A DNA stretch of 46,018 nt from Prevotella sp. UBA3776 (GCA_002369515.1 DFFM01000012.1:1-46018), one strand, 5' to 3'; positions 8,533-18,497 are shown, counted from the first letter of the stretch. Numbers and translations: made by a program. The notes: generated by a model from the sequence alone, not told the origin.

Positions 8533-10416
8533 ATGGATAAAAACACCATTACCGGTTTCGTGTTGATTGCCCTGGTGCTGATAGGCTTCAGCTGGTGGCA
8601 ACAACCCTCGGCAGAGCAGATTGCCGAACAACGTAAACAAGACTCCATCGCACTGGCTGCAAAACAAAAGGCCGAGCAAGACCTCAAGGCTGCCGAGGCT
8701 ACCAAGGCGGCTGAGGCCAAGGCGGCGCACGAAGACTCGACTGCAGCCTTCTTCGCCGCCCTGAACGGCACGGCCACCAACGTCGTACTGAAGAACGAGA
8801 AGGTGGAACTGACGCTCTCCACCAAGGGCGGCATCGTGAAGAAGGCCGTGCTGAAGGACTTCAAAAACCATGAGGGAAAGACCGAACTGACCCTCTTCGA
8901 CGAGCAGGATCAGACGCTTAAATACATGCTGGCTGCCAAGGAAACCAACATCGTCACCACCGACTTGTTCTTCACCCCGTCCAACAAGACCGACTCGACC
9001 GTCACCATGACCGCCGATGCCGGCAACGGCAGACAGCTGGTGATGGACTACCGGTTGGGGCCCGACTACATGCTGCACATGCAGATGAAGGCCGTGGGCA
9101 TGGCGGGCATGTTTGCACCCAACTATACGCAGATGGACATCGAGTGGGCCGACAAAGCACACCAGCAGGAGCGCGGCTTCAACTTCGAGAACCAGCGCTC
9201 GTCGCTCACCTACCATTTCTCCGATGGCGGCACCGACTACCTGAACGAGCAGAAAGAGGCTGTTGACAAGGTCGTGGAAGAATCCATCGACTGGGTGGCC
9301 TTCAAGAACCAGTACTTCTCGGCGGTGATGATAGCCAAGGACAACTTCGCAGAGAACTCACTCATGACCAGCTTGCCGCAAAAGAAAGAAACCCACTACC
9401 TGAAGCAATATGGGGCAAAGCTCAAGACGGCCTTCGACCCCACGGGCCAAAAACCTTCAGAATTTGAGTTCTACTACGGCCCCAACGACTTCCGCCTGTT
9501 GCAAAAGGTGGAGAAGCAGAGCAACTTCGGAAAGGACCTGCAGATGGAGCGTTTGGTTTATCTGGGATGGCCGCTCATACGCATCATCAACCGATGGTTC
9601 ACCATCTATGTGTTCGACTGGCTCACCAAGTTCGGGCTCAACATGGGTATTGTGCTCATTCTCATCACTCTGCTGCTCAAGGCCCTCACCTACCCGCTGG
9701 TGAAGAAAAGCTACATGAGCTCGGCCAAGATGCGTGTGCTGAAGCCGAAACTCGACGAAGCCACCAAGCAGTACGACAAGCCTGAAGACCAGATGCAGAA
9801 GCAGCAGGCCATGATGCAGATGTACTCGCAGTATGGTGTGAGCCCGCTGGGCGGCTGTCTGCCCATGCTCATTCAGGCGCCCATCTGGATTGCCATGTTC
9901 AACTACGTGCCAAACGCCATCCAGCTGCGTGGGGAGAGCTTCCTCTGGATGAAGGACCTCTCCACCTACGACCCCATCATTCAGTGGTCGAAAGACATCT
10001 GGCTCATCGGCGACCATCTTTCGCTAACGTGTATCCTGTTCTGTGTGGCCAATGTGCTCTATTCGTGGATGACCATGCGCCAGCAGAAAGACCAGATGGT
10101 GGGACAGCAAGCTGACCAGCTGAAGATGATGCAGTGGATGATGTACCTCATGCCTGTGATGTTCTTCTTCATGTTCAACGAGTATTCCAGCGGTCTGAAC
10201 TTCTATTATTTCATTTCGCTCTTCTTCTCTGCCGCCATCATGTGGACCCTGCGCAAAACCACCAACGACGAGAAACTGCTTGCCATCTTGGAAGCCAAAT
10301 ATCAGGAAAACAAGAAGAACCCCAAGAAAACTGGCGGACTGGCCGCACGTTTGGAAGCCATGCAGAAACAGGCTGCCGAACTGGAAAAGCAACGCCAGAA
10401 CGGGTATAAGAAATAA
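8533..10416 (+). CDS. yidC: Membrane protein insertase YidC
   Basis: Inserts and folds inner-membrane proteins, alone or with SecYEG. The 627-residue protein has a first membrane segment at 5-21 followed by a charged Ala/Glu/Lys helix, a large periplasmic beta domain (about 75-340), and then the conserved core: GLNMGIVLILITLLLKALTY, the amphipathic loop with KSYMSSAKM, GGCLPMLIQAPIWIAMF and later membrane segments ending about 585. The C-terminal tail is basic (KKNPKKTGG), suited to ribosome contact. Length and layout fit the Gram-negative type. The DUF1846 gene follows after 18 bases. Confidence 0.97.
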   Translation: MDKNTITGFVLIALVLIGFSWWQQPSAEQIAEQRKQDSIALAAKQKAEQDLKAAEATKAAEAKAAHEDSTAAFFAALNGTATNVVLKNEKVELTLSTKGGIVKKAVLKDFKNHEGKTELTLFDEQDQTLKYMLAAKETNIVTTDLFFTPSNKTDSTVTMTADAGNGRQLVMDYRLGPDYMLHMQMKAVGMAGMFAPNYTQMDIEWADKAHQQERGFNFENQRSSLTYHFSDGGTDYLNEQKEAVDKVVEESIDWVAFKNQYFSAVMIAKDNFAENSLMTSLPQKKETHYLKQYGAKLKTAFDPTGQKPSEFEFYYGPNDFRLLQKVEKQSNFGKDLQMERLVYLGWPLIRIINRWFTIYVFDWLTKFGLNMGIVLILITLLLKALTYPLVKKSYMSSAKMRVLKPKLDEATKQYDKPEDQMQKQQAMMQMYSQYGVSPLGGCLPMLIQAPIWIAMFNYVPNAIQLRGESFLWMKDLSTYDPIIQWSKDIWLIGDHLSLTCILFCVANVLYSWMTMRQQKDQMVGQQADQLKMMQWMMYLMPVMFFFMFNEYSSGLNFYYFISLFFSAAIMWTLRKTTNDEKLLAILEAKYQENKKNPKKTGGLAARLEAMQKQAAELEKQRQNGYKK

Positions 10417-10434
10417 TGAAACAAGAAACAGACC

Positions 10435-11901
10435 ATGCAGAAAATAGGTTTCGACAACGATAAATATCTGAAGATCCAGTCAGAACACATACGCGAGCGC
10501 ATCGCACAGTTCGACGGCAAGCTCTATTTGGAGCTGGGAGGAAAACTCTTCGACGACCATCACGCCTCTCGTGTGCTGCCGGGGTTCAAGCCCGACTCGA
10601 AGCTGCGCATGCTTGCCCAACTGCGCGACTCGATAGAAATAGTCATCGTGGTTTCGGCCGACGACATCGAGAAGAACAAGGTACGCGCCGACTTGGGAAT
10701 CACCTACGACGAGGATGTGCTGCGACTGCGCGACGAGTTCATGAGCCGCAACTTCATGGTGGGCAGCGTGGTCATCACCCATTACAATGGACAGCATGCC
10801 GCCGACCAGTTCCACCACCGATTGGAGCGCATGGGCATACGCTCCTACTTCCACTACCCCATCGACGGCTATCCACACAACGTGGAGCTGATTGCCTCTG
10901 ACGAAGGTTTCGGCAAAAACGACTACGTGGAGACTTCGCGCGAACTGGTCATCGTCACCGCGCCGGGGCCTGGCAGCGGAAAGATGGCAACCTGCCTGTC
11001 GCAACTCTACAACGAGAACAAACGCGGCATCCGTGCCGGATATGCCAAATTCGAGACGTTCCCCGTGTGGAACCTCCCCCTGAAGCATCCCGTCAACATC
11101 GCCTACGAGGCGGCCACCGCCGACCTCAACGACGTGAACATGATAGACCCCTTCCATCTGGAAGCCTACGGCAAGACGGCCATCAACTACAACCGCGACA
11201 TCGAGATTTTCCCGGTGCTCAACGCACTCTTCGAAGGCATCTATGGCGAGAATCCCTACAAGTCGCCCACCGACATGGGAGTAAACATGGTGGGGTTCTG
11301 CATCAGCGACGACGAGGTGTGTTGCGACGCCTCGCGCAACGAAATCATCCGACGCTTCTACGATGCCACCAACAAGATGGCCGACGGAGCCGACAACGAA
11401 AGCGAGGTGAGCAAAATCAGAATGCTCTTCAACCAAGCAAAGATATCCACAGCATTTCGCCGCGTAACCACGGCCGCCTACGAGAAGAAGATTGAGAGCG
11501 GCCACACTGCCGCTGCGGTGGAACTGGCCGACGGAACCATCATCACCGCCAAGTCGAGCCCCCTGCTGGGATGCAGTGCTGCACTGTTGCTCAACGCCAC
11601 CAAACATTTGGCTGGCATCGACCACGAAGCAAAGCTCATTCCGCAAAGCATGATTGAGCCCATACAGAAAACCAAAATTGAATATCTCGGCGGACGCAAC
11701 CCTCGCCTGCACACTGACGAAGTGCTTGTGGCCTTGTCTGTGCTCTCGCAGCACGACGAAAACTGCCGCAGAGCACTGGAGCAGCTGCCCCAATTGCGCG
11801 ACTGCCAGGTACACAGCACGGTGATGCTCAGCGAGGTTGACCACAAGATTTTCAAGAAATTGGGCTGCGGCCTGACGTGCGACCCCGTGAGAAAGAAATA
11901 G
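10435..11901 (+). CDS. DUF1846 (UPF0371) family protein
   Basis: A 488-residue cytoplasmic protein with the family start QKIGFDNDKYLKIQSEHI and the conserved LGGKLFDDHHASRVLPGF. A loop APGPGSGKMAT around Lys183 resembles a P-loop, but the rest does not look like a usual NTPase. Members are conserved in many anaerobes; the reaction is, to my knowledge, not established. It follows yidC closely and its stop lies 41 bases before the S9 peptidase start, so the three may share a transcript. Confidence 0.9.
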   Translation: MQKIGFDNDKYLKIQSEHIRERIAQFDGKLYLELGGKLFDDHHASRVLPGFKPDSKLRMLAQLRDSIEIVIVVSADDIEKNKVRADLGITYDEDVLRLRDEFMSRNFMVGSVVITHYNGQHAADQFHHRLERMGIRSYFHYPIDGYPHNVELIASDEGFGKNDYVETSRELVIVTAPGPGSGKMATCLSQLYNENKRGIRAGYAKFETFPVWNLPLKHPVNIAYEAATADLNDVNMIDPFHLEAYGKTAINYNRDIEIFPVLNALFEGIYGENPYKSPTDMGVNMVGFCISDDEVCCDASRNEIIRRFYDATNKMADGADNESEVSKIRMLFNQAKISTAFRRVTTAAYEKKIESGHTAAAVELADGTIITAKSSPLLGCSAALLLNATKHLAGIDHEAKLIPQSMIEPIQKTKIEYLGGRNPRLHTDEVLVALSVLSQHDENCRRALEQLPQLRDCQVHSTVMLSEVDHKIFKKLGCGLTCDPVRKK

Positions 11902-11942
11902 AGACAGACACGAACAAACCCAGAGAACCTTTATTAATAATT

Positions 11943-14132
11943 ATGAGAAAAGCAGCCTTTCTTTTTGCCGCAGTCATGCTACTGCTGACCGCCGGCAACA
12001 TTCAAGCTCAGGAAACCATGAAAATTGGAAAGCAGAACATCAAGCTCAGCAGCAGACTGATGACACCCGAAGCCCTCTGGGCCATGGGGCGTATAGGCGG
12101 CTACGAGGCATCGCCCGACGGACGGCGCATCGTCTATCAGGTGGGCTACTACAGCGTCAAGGAGAACAAGAGCCACCACGTGCTCTACATGATGAATGCT
12201 GACGGATCCGGCCAGAAGTTGCTCACCCAAAGCGCAAAAAACGAAACCGACGCCACATGGATTGACAACAACCGAATAGCCTTCAACACCGGCGGCGAGA
12301 TATGGGTGATGAACGCCGACGGCACCAACCGCCAACAAGCCACCAGCACCGAGGGTAACGTCGAGGGATTCAAGTTCTCGCCCGACAGGCAGAAAGTCGT
12401 CATCCTGAAGTCCATCCCATTCCACGACATCATCAAGGAAAATCCTGCCGACCTGCCAAAAGCTACAGGACGACTCGTCACCGACCTGATGTATCGCCAC
12501 TGGGACCACTACGTGGAGAGCATTCAGCACCCCTTCGTGGCCGACGTTGATTTCGGTGACGACCATGTGACAGTAGCCAAGGAGATGAAAGACATTTTGG
12601 AAGGCGAACCCTACGAGTGTCCCATGGAGCCGTTTGGCGGTATCGAGCAGATAGACTGGAGCCGCGACTCCAAGTGCATAGCCTACACATGCCGTAAGCA
12701 GACGGGGCTGATGTACTCCATTTCCACTGACTCCGACATCTACCTATATAATATAGGTTCGCGCGAGACAAAGAACCTCTGCAAGCCCGCCGACTACAAG
12801 GCACCAGAAGTGGACCCCACCAAAACACTGAAGCACCAGAGCGTGAACAGCCCCGAGAACCTGAAGAACAATCCCGGCTACGACCAGAACCCCAAGTTCT
12901 CGCCCGACGGAAAATACGTGGCATGGCTCTCCATGGCTCGCGACGGATACGAGAGCGACCGCCAGCGGCTGTGCTGCTACAACCTGCAGACTGGCGAAAA
13001 ACGCTATCTCACCGAGTCGTTCGACTCTAACGTCGATGACTTCTGCTGGAGCGACTCAAAGGATGCCATCATCTACTTCATCGGAGTATGGCATGCCACC
13101 GAGAACCTCTACTCCATCAACTGGAAAGGCGAGGTGAAACAGCTCACAACCGACTGGGCCGATTTCGGCTCGCTGCAGATGATGAACAACGGCAAGCAGA
13201 TTTTGGCCGAACGCCACAGCTACACCGCCAGTGCCGACCTCTACGTCGTCACGCCCAATTCGAAGAAACCCAGTGGCACCAAGATTCAGCAAATAACAGC
13301 CGAGAACAAGCACATTTTCGACCAGCTGGCCAAACCCACCGTACAGCAACGCTGGGTGGGCACCACCGACGGCCAGAAGATGCTCTACTGGGTCATCCTG
13401 CCTCCCGACTTCGACGAAACGAAGAAATACCCCACCCTCCTCTTCTGTGAGGGCGGTCCGCAAAGTCCCGTCAGCCAATTCTGGAGCTACCGCTGGAACT
13501 TCATGATCATGGCCTCGCAGGGATACGTCATCATTGCCCCCAACCGCCACGGCTTGCCTGGATTTGGTTCGGAGTGGTGCGAAGAAATCAGCGGCGACTG
13601 GACCGGCCAGTGCATGAACGACTATCTCTCCGCCATCGACGATGCAGCCCAGAACCTACCCTTCGTGGACAAAGACCGCATGGGAGCTGTAGGAGCCTCG
13701 TTTGGCGGCTTCTCGGTGTATTACCTGGCGGGCCACCACGACAAGCGTTTCAAGTGCTTCATCGCCCACGACGGAGCCTTCAATCTGGAAGCCATGTACA
13801 CCGAAACCGAGGAGAACTGGTTCTCCAACTGGGAGTACGACGACGCCTACTGGAACAAGGACCGCACGGCCAACGCCGACAAAACCTACAAGAATTCTCC
13901 CCATCTGTTTGTTGACAAGTGGGACACTCCCATCCTGTGCATCCATGGTGAGAAAGACTACCGCATAAATTACACCCAGGGCATGAGTGCCTTCAACGCA
14001 GCCCGCATGCGGGGCATCGAGGCCCAGTTGCTCATATTCCCCGACGAGAACCACTGGGTGCTCAAACCACAGAACGGTGTGCTCTGGCAGCGCACCTACT
14101 TCAATTGGCTCGACCGCTGGCTGAAAAAATAG
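11943..14132 (+). CDS. Exported S9 family (prolyl oligopeptidase / DPP-like) peptidase
   Basis: A 729-residue periplasmic serine peptidase. Signal peptide at 1-22 (MRKAAFLFAAVMLLLTAG...QAQ). The N-terminal half is a beta-propeller of WD40-like units (SPDGRRIVYQVGYYSV, FSPDRQKVVIL, FSPDGKYVAWLS). The C-terminal alpha/beta hydrolase holds the triad: Ser586 in GASFGGFS, Asp672 in HGEKDYR and His704 in DENHWVL. I start at 11943 rather than an upstream frame extension because the signal peptide begins there. Probable role is breakdown of imported peptides for nutrition. Confidence 0.93.
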   Translation: MRKAAFLFAAVMLLLTAGNIQAQETMKIGKQNIKLSSRLMTPEALWAMGRIGGYEASPDGRRIVYQVGYYSVKENKSHHVLYMMNADGSGQKLLTQSAKNETDATWIDNNRIAFNTGGEIWVMNADGTNRQQATSTEGNVEGFKFSPDRQKVVILKSIPFHDIIKENPADLPKATGRLVTDLMYRHWDHYVESIQHPFVADVDFGDDHVTVAKEMKDILEGEPYECPMEPFGGIEQIDWSRDSKCIAYTCRKQTGLMYSISTDSDIYLYNIGSRETKNLCKPADYKAPEVDPTKTLKHQSVNSPENLKNNPGYDQNPKFSPDGKYVAWLSMARDGYESDRQRLCCYNLQTGEKRYLTESFDSNVDDFCWSDSKDAIIYFIGVWHATENLYSINWKGEVKQLTTDWADFGSLQMMNNGKQILAERHSYTASADLYVVTPNSKKPSGTKIQQITAENKHIFDQLAKPTVQQRWVGTTDGQKMLYWVILPPDFDETKKYPTLLFCEGGPQSPVSQFWSYRWNFMIMASQGYVIIAPNRHGLPGFGSEWCEEISGDWTGQCMNDYLSAIDDAAQNLPFVDKDRMGAVGASFGGFSVYYLAGHHDKRFKCFIAHDGAFNLEAMYTETEENWFSNWEYDDAYWNKDRTANADKTYKNSPHLFVDKWDTPILCIHGEKDYRINYTQGMSAFNAARMRGIEAQLLIFPDENHWVLKPQNGVLWQRTYFNWLDRWLKK

Positions 14133-14134
14133 CA

Positions 14135-14182
14135 GCCCCATAAGCCCTATTAGACCCATTAGACCCATCAGACCCATAAAAA
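14135..14182. repeat. Decamer repeat 'CATTAGACCC' before the MFS gene
   Basis: Four to five tandem ten-base units (CCCTATTAGA, CCCATTAGA, CCCATCAGA) lie between the S9 peptidase stop and the transporter start, with no mirrored arm here. A related unit occurs at 19266-19335. Confidence 0.6.
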
Positions 14183-14197
14183 AAAACAAAAAAAATA

Positions 14198-15820
14198 ATG
14201 ACACAACAAGTAGAAAAAACGCTGCGCGACAGCGCAGCCATGCGCTGGACAGCCCTGCTGCTGCTGGCACTTGCCATGTTCTGTTCATACATTTTCATGG
14301 ACATTCTATCCCCCATCAAGGACCTCATGCTCAGTGAGCGCGGATGGGATTCAACGGCCTTCGGAACCATGCAAGGCTCCGAAGTGTTCCTCAATGTGTT
14401 CGTGTTCTTCCTGATCTTCGCCGGCATCATTCTCGACAAGATGGGAGTGCGATTCACCGCCGTGCTCTCTGGTGCCGTCATGCTCGTGGGAGCCTGCCTG
14501 AAATGGTATGCAGTGAGCGACGCTTTCATTGGCAGCGGCTTGGAGACATGGTTCACCAACAATCTGAACTACATTCCCGGCTTCGACGAACTGGGCGTGA
14601 GTCCCTTCTACGAGGGCATGCCCGCCTCAGCCAAGTTTGCTGCCTGCGGATTCATGATTTTCGGATGTGGCTGCGAAATGGCCGGCATCACCGTGAGCCG
14701 CGGTATTGTGAAGTGGTTTAAGGGCCGCGAAATGGCTTTGGCCATGGGTTCCGAGATGGCACTCGCCCGTCTGGGTGTAGCCACATGCATGATTTTCTCG
14801 CCCTTCTTTGCCCGCCTAGGCGGCGAGGTGAGCGTTTCGCGCTCGGTGGCCTTCGGCGTGGTACTCATGTGCATCGCCCTCATCATGACCATCGTCTATT
14901 TCTTCATGGACAAGAAACTCGACGCCCAGACAGGCGAGGCAGAAGAGAAAGACGACCCATTCAAGATATCCGACATCGGCAAGATTCTCTCCGACAGCGG
15001 CTTCTGGATTGTGGCACTGCTGTGTGTGCTCTATTACTCGGCCATTTTCCCCTTCCAGAAATATGCAGTCAACATGCTTCAATGCAACCTGACGCTCACC
15101 CCGCCCGCCTCCGACTCGTTCTGGGCCAGTTCGAGCGTCACCATTGTTCAGTACATCATCATGTTGGTGGTGGCAGCCGCAGGTTTTGCCAGCAATTTCC
15201 AAAAGCAGAAGGGCTTGAAGTACGGATTGCTCTGCGTATCCGTCGTGTCGCTCGTCACCTATTGCTACATGGGCTACATGCGCCAGTCGGCCGAGTCGAT
15301 CTTTGCTGTGTTCCCCTTGCTGGCCGTGCTCATCACCCCCATTCTTGGCAGCTTCGTTGACCACAAGGGAAAGGCTGCTTCCATGCTCGTGCTGGGTTCG
15401 CTGTTGCTCATAGCCTGCCACCTGACGTTTGCCTTCATACTGCCCGCATTCAAGGGCAACACTGTCGGTGGTGTGGCCATAGCCTACATCACCATTCTGG
15501 TGCTTGGCTCCAGTTTCTCGCTCGTTCCCGCCTCGCTGTGGCCCAGTGTTCCCAAGCTGGTCGATGCAAAAGTCATCGGCTCAGCCTATGCGCTGATATT
15601 CTGGATTCAAAACATCGGTCTCTGGCTCTTCCCCCTGCTCATCGGCAAGGTGCTCGACAAGACCAACCCCGGTGTTACCGACCCCACGCAGTACAACTAC
15701 ACGGCACCACTCGTCATGTTGGCCTGTCTTGGCGTTGCTGCCCTGGTGCTCGGACTGGTGCTCAAGGTTGTTGACCGCAAGAAAGGCCTTGGCTTGGAGG
15801 AGCCCAACATCAAAGAGTAA
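14198..15820 (+). CDS. Major facilitator superfamily transporter
   Basis: A 540-residue inner-membrane carrier with about 12 hydrophobic segments, the first at 18-38 (WTALLLLALAMFCSYIF). An MFS motif-A-like loop is seen as GIILDKMGVRFTAV, and KWFKGREMALAMGSEMALARLG is the conserved loop of the related half. A roughly 40-residue soluble stretch between segments 3 and 4 and a charged central loop (GEAEEKDDPFKISD) separate the halves. Substrate cannot be told. A strong terminator follows at 15883-15922, ending the yidC-side gene group. Confidence 0.88.
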   Translation: MTQQVEKTLRDSAAMRWTALLLLALAMFCSYIFMDILSPIKDLMLSERGWDSTAFGTMQGSEVFLNVFVFFLIFAGIILDKMGVRFTAVLSGAVMLVGACLKWYAVSDAFIGSGLETWFTNNLNYIPGFDELGVSPFYEGMPASAKFAACGFMIFGCGCEMAGITVSRGIVKWFKGREMALAMGSEMALARLGVATCMIFSPFFARLGGEVSVSRSVAFGVVLMCIALIMTIVYFFMDKKLDAQTGEAEEKDDPFKISDIGKILSDSGFWIVALLCVLYYSAIFPFQKYAVNMLQCNLTLTPPASDSFWASSSVTIVQYIIMLVVAAAGFASNFQKQKGLKYGLLCVSVVSLVTYCYMGYMRQSAESIFAVFPLLAVLITPILGSFVDHKGKAASMLVLGSLLLIACHLTFAFILPAFKGNTVGGVAIAYITILVLGSSFSLVPASLWPSVPKLVDAKVIGSAYALIFWIQNIGLWLFPLLIGKVLDKTNPGVTDPTQYNYTAPLVMLACLGVAALVLGLVLKVVDRKKGLGLEEPNIKE

Positions 15821-15882
15821 CATGTGACACAACATTCCAACACCCCCGTTGGAAAGCCGTCGCATCTGCGGCTAAGCATATT

Positions 15883-15922
15883 CACGCCCGTGGTTTCATA
15901 CAACCACGAGCGTGTTTTTTTT
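15883..15922 (+). terminator. Rho-independent terminator after the MFS gene
   Basis: CACGCCCGTGGTT (15883-15895) pairs with AACCACGAGCGTG (15902-15914) except for one internal mismatch, with a 6-base loop and eight T afterwards. A second small hairpin, AGCCG...CGGCT, precedes it near 15855-15873. Confidence 0.85.
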
Positions 15923-15993
15923 GACAATACGGCTGAGGCGAACTTGAGTTGCAACTTGAGTTGAAGCTTCGCAGAAAGGTTTTACACCTCACA

Positions 15994-16025
15994 TTTGGCC
16001 ATTTCAGAAATTCTTCCTATCTTTG
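15994..16025 (+). promoter_or_regulatory. Promoter of purU
   Basis: TTTG (15994-15997) and TATCTTTG (16018-16025) are 20 bases apart. The start codon is at 16172, so the leader is about 140 bases, long for this phylum. The leader holds nested inverted repeats: TTTGCA/TGCAAA, GCAG/CTGC and TGCTGCC/GGCAGCA. Confidence 0.7.
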
Positions 16026-16171
16026 CAGCTTGAAAACTAGCGGTTTGGGCCGTTTGCAGGCTCGGCTGCATAAGAAGTGCAAGAGTTTGCAAAAAGCACA
16101 TGCTGCCAGTCGCTCAGACAGCCGTTCCGGCAGCAGAAATCTAGACTGAAAATTTGAGAAGAAGAAAGACA

Positions 16172-17035
16172 ATGAAACCAACAGCCATCATGCTTCTGCA
16201 CTGCCCCGACCAACAGGGCATCATCTCGGAAGTAACCAAGTTCATCACCGACAATCAGGGCAACATCGTCTATCTGGACCAGTATGTTGACCGCCAGGAC
16301 GGCATGTTCTTCATGCGCATAGAGTGGGAGCTGGAGACTTTTCTCATTCCGCGCGACAAAATCAGAGAATACGTAGAAACGCTTTATGCACAGCGTTACA
16401 ACATGACGTTCAACCTCTATTTCAACGATGAGCGCCCCCGCATGGCCATCTTTGTGAGCAAAATGAGCCATTGCCTGTACGACCTGCTGGCGCGCTGGAA
16501 GGCGGGCGAATTCGATGTTGACATTCCCTGCATCATCAGCAACCACGAGGATCTGCGCTACGTGGCCTTGATGTTCGGCATCCCCTACTACGTGTGGAGC
16601 ATCGACAAGGACCACTCGAACAAGGCCGAGGTGGAGGAGGCAGAAATGAAGCTGCTCGAAGAGAAACAAGTAACGTTCATCGTGTTGGCACGCTACATGC
16701 AAATCATCAGCGACGAGATGATAGCCCGCTATCCGCACCACATCATCAACATCCACCACTCGTTCTTGCCCGCCTTCGTCGGCGCCAAGCCCTACCATCA
16801 GGCCTGGGAGCGAGGCGTGAAAATCGTGGGTGCCACAAGCCACTACGTAACGGCAGAACTCGACGCGGGCCCCATCATCGAACAGGATGTGGTACGCATT
16901 ACCCATAAGGACACGCCCGAGAGCCTGGTGCTGAAGGGCAAGGATCTGGAGAAGATTGTGCTGTCGCATGCCGTATCCAAGCATATCCAGCGCAAAATCC
17001 TCACCTATAAGAACAAAACCATCATCTTCAGTTAG
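16172..17035 (+). CDS. purU: Formyltetrahydrofolate deformylase
   Basis: Hydrolyses 10-formyl-THF to THF and formate, supplying formate and balancing one-carbon pools. The 287-residue protein has an N-terminal ACT domain (about 1-80, ending with NLYFNDERPRMAIF) and a formyltransferase-fold domain. The catalytic triad is visible: Asn193 and His195 in NIHHSFLPAF, and Asp231 in LDAGPIIEQ. I start at 16172 (MKPTAIMLLHC); an upstream Met at 16154 would add MRRRKT. Length fits the family. It is followed by the heptamer array and then hisH. Confidence 0.95.
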   Translation: MKPTAIMLLHCPDQQGIISEVTKFITDNQGNIVYLDQYVDRQDGMFFMRIEWELETFLIPRDKIREYVETLYAQRYNMTFNLYFNDERPRMAIFVSKMSHCLYDLLARWKAGEFDVDIPCIISNHEDLRYVALMFGIPYYVWSIDKDHSNKAEVEEAEMKLLEEKQVTFIVLARYMQIISDEMIARYPHHIINIHHSFLPAFVGAKPYHQAWERGVKIVGATSHYVTAELDAGPIIEQDVVRITHKDTPESLVLKGKDLEKIVLSHAVSKHIQRKILTYKNKTIIFS

Positions 17036-17036
17036 G

Positions 17037-17110
17037 AGAGCTAGAGAGCTAGGAGTTAGGAGTTAGGAGTTAGGAGTTAGGAGTTAGAAGTTAGGAGTTA
17101 GGAGTTAGAA
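17037..17110. repeat. AGGAGTT heptamer array between purU and hisH
   Basis: About nine tandem copies of TAGGAGT with single-base variants, same unit as at 6851-6955 but in one orientation only. It fills the whole spacer before the short AT-rich hisH leader. Confidence 0.75.
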
Positions 17111-17144
17111 ACCGATTCTTCATTCTTCTTTTTAAAAAAACGAC

Positions 17145-17744
17145 ATGGACGTAGCAATTGTAAAATATAATGCCGGCAACATCTACTCGGTGGTCAATGC
17201 CCTGCGGCGCATGGGCATAGAGCCGAGTCTGACTGATGTGCCCGAGGAGCTGACGAAGGCCGACCGTGTGCTGTTTCCAGGCCAAGGTGAAGCCCGCAGC
17301 GCCATGGACTACCTTGTGAGCCACGGGCTGGACCGCGTCATCCGCGACCTGCGCCAGCCAGTGCTCGGCATCTGTGTGGGCCAGCAACTGTTGTGCCACC
17401 ACAGCGAGGAGGGCGACACTAGGTGCATCGGCATCTTCGACGCTGAAGTGAAACGGTTCAAACCTTCCCGTCATGAGGACAAGGTGCCCGCCATGGGATG
17501 GAACCAACTCTACGACCTCCGCTCACCGCTGTTCCGTGGCCTGGATGGCCAAGACGAGCCACCCTACGTCTATTTTGTACACAGCTACTACGTGCCACTT
17601 TGTGCCGAAACCATCGCCACAGCCGACTACGTTCAGCCCTATTCTGCCGCCCTTCACAAGGACAATTTCTACACCTGCCAGTTCCACCCCGAGAAATCGG
17701 GCAAAGTGGGCGCACAAATCATCAGAAATTTCTTGGAACTATGA
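17145..17744 (+). CDS. hisH: Imidazole glycerol phosphate synthase, glutaminase subunit
   Basis: Class I glutamine amidotransferase that passes ammonia to HisF. 199 residues, as expected. The nucleophile is Cys77 in LGICVGQQLL and the partner residues are His181 and Glu183 in CQFHPEKSG. MDVAIVKYNAGNIYSV is the usual start. Its stop codon overlaps the hisA start as ATGA. The other HisF subunit gene is two genes on. Confidence 0.97.
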   Translation: MDVAIVKYNAGNIYSVVNALRRMGIEPSLTDVPEELTKADRVLFPGQGEARSAMDYLVSHGLDRVIRDLRQPVLGICVGQQLLCHHSEEGDTRCIGIFDAEVKRFKPSRHEDKVPAMGWNQLYDLRSPLFRGLDGQDEPPYVYFVHSYYVPLCAETIATADYVQPYSAALHKDNFYTCQFHPEKSGKVGAQIIRNFLEL

Positions 17745-18457
17745 TAGAACTCATCCCTGCCATCGACCTCATAGAAGGCAAATGCGTAAGACTGACCAAA
17801 GGCGACTACAACCAGAAAACGGTCTATAACGACGACCCCGTTGAGGTGGCCCGCCAATTTGAGCAAATGGGCTTCAACCGCCTGCACGTTGTCGATTTGG
17901 ACGGTGCCAAGTCTCGCCACATCGTGAACGACCATGTGTTGCGCGCCATCACCGAACAAACCCGACTGGTGGTTGACTTCGGCGGCGGCATCAAGACCCA
18001 GGCCGACATTGAGAAAGCGTTCAGCGCCGGAGCAGCCATGGTGACCGTGGGAAGCATTGCCGTCACCCAACCACAACTCTTTGGCGACTGGCTCAGCCGT
18101 TATGGAGCCGACAGGATGATACTGGGAGCTGACGTGCGCAATGGCATGATCAGCATCAATGGATGGAAAGAGGACTCAACACAAGAACTGCTTCCTTTCC
18201 TCAAACACTACGTGGAACAGGGCGTGAAGAATGTGCTTTGTACAGAAATTTCCAAGGACGGCACTCTGGCGGGCCCCGCCATCGAGCTATATCGCCAAGT
18301 AATGGCCGCCTATCCGCAGCTCCACCTCATCGCCAGCGGTGGCGTATCGAGCACCGACGACATCTTTGCCTTGGAGCATGCAGCCATCCCTGCCGTGGTG
18401 TTCGGCAAAGCTTTTTACGAAGGACGCATCGACGTGCAAAAGCTAAAAAATGGATAA
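17741..18457 (+). CDS. hisA: ProFAR isomerase HisA
   Basis: Isomerises ProFAR to PRFAR in histidine synthesis. A 238-residue (beta/alpha)8 barrel with the catalytic Asp9 in IPAIDL, the phosphate-binding GGGIKT and the second half ASGGVSST; the second catalytic Asp lies around residue 129 in LGADVRNG. I start at 17741, where ATGA overlaps the hisH stop; longer upstream frames run through hisH and are not real. hisF follows after 40 bases that contain the 12-base palindrome GTTATCGATAAC (18477-18488). Confidence 0.96.
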   Translation: MIELIPAIDLIEGKCVRLTKGDYNQKTVYNDDPVEVARQFEQMGFNRLHVVDLDGAKSRHIVNDHVLRAITEQTRLVVDFGGGIKTQADIEKAFSAGAAMVTVGSIAVTQPQLFGDWLSRYGADRMILGADVRNGMISINGWKEDSTQELLPFLKHYVEQGVKNVLCTEISKDGTLAGPAIELYRQVMAAYPQLHLIASGGVSSTDDIFALEHAAIPAVVFGKAFYEGRIDVQKLKNG

Positions 18458-18497
18458 TGAATATTGAGCATCAAGAGTTATCGATAACAAAGAGAAG

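Noticed and set aside
18477..18488. GTTATCGATAAC palindrome between hisA and hisF as an operator
   Set aside because: A 12-base palindrome in a short AT-rich spacer can arise by chance and has no second copy in the window that I noticed.
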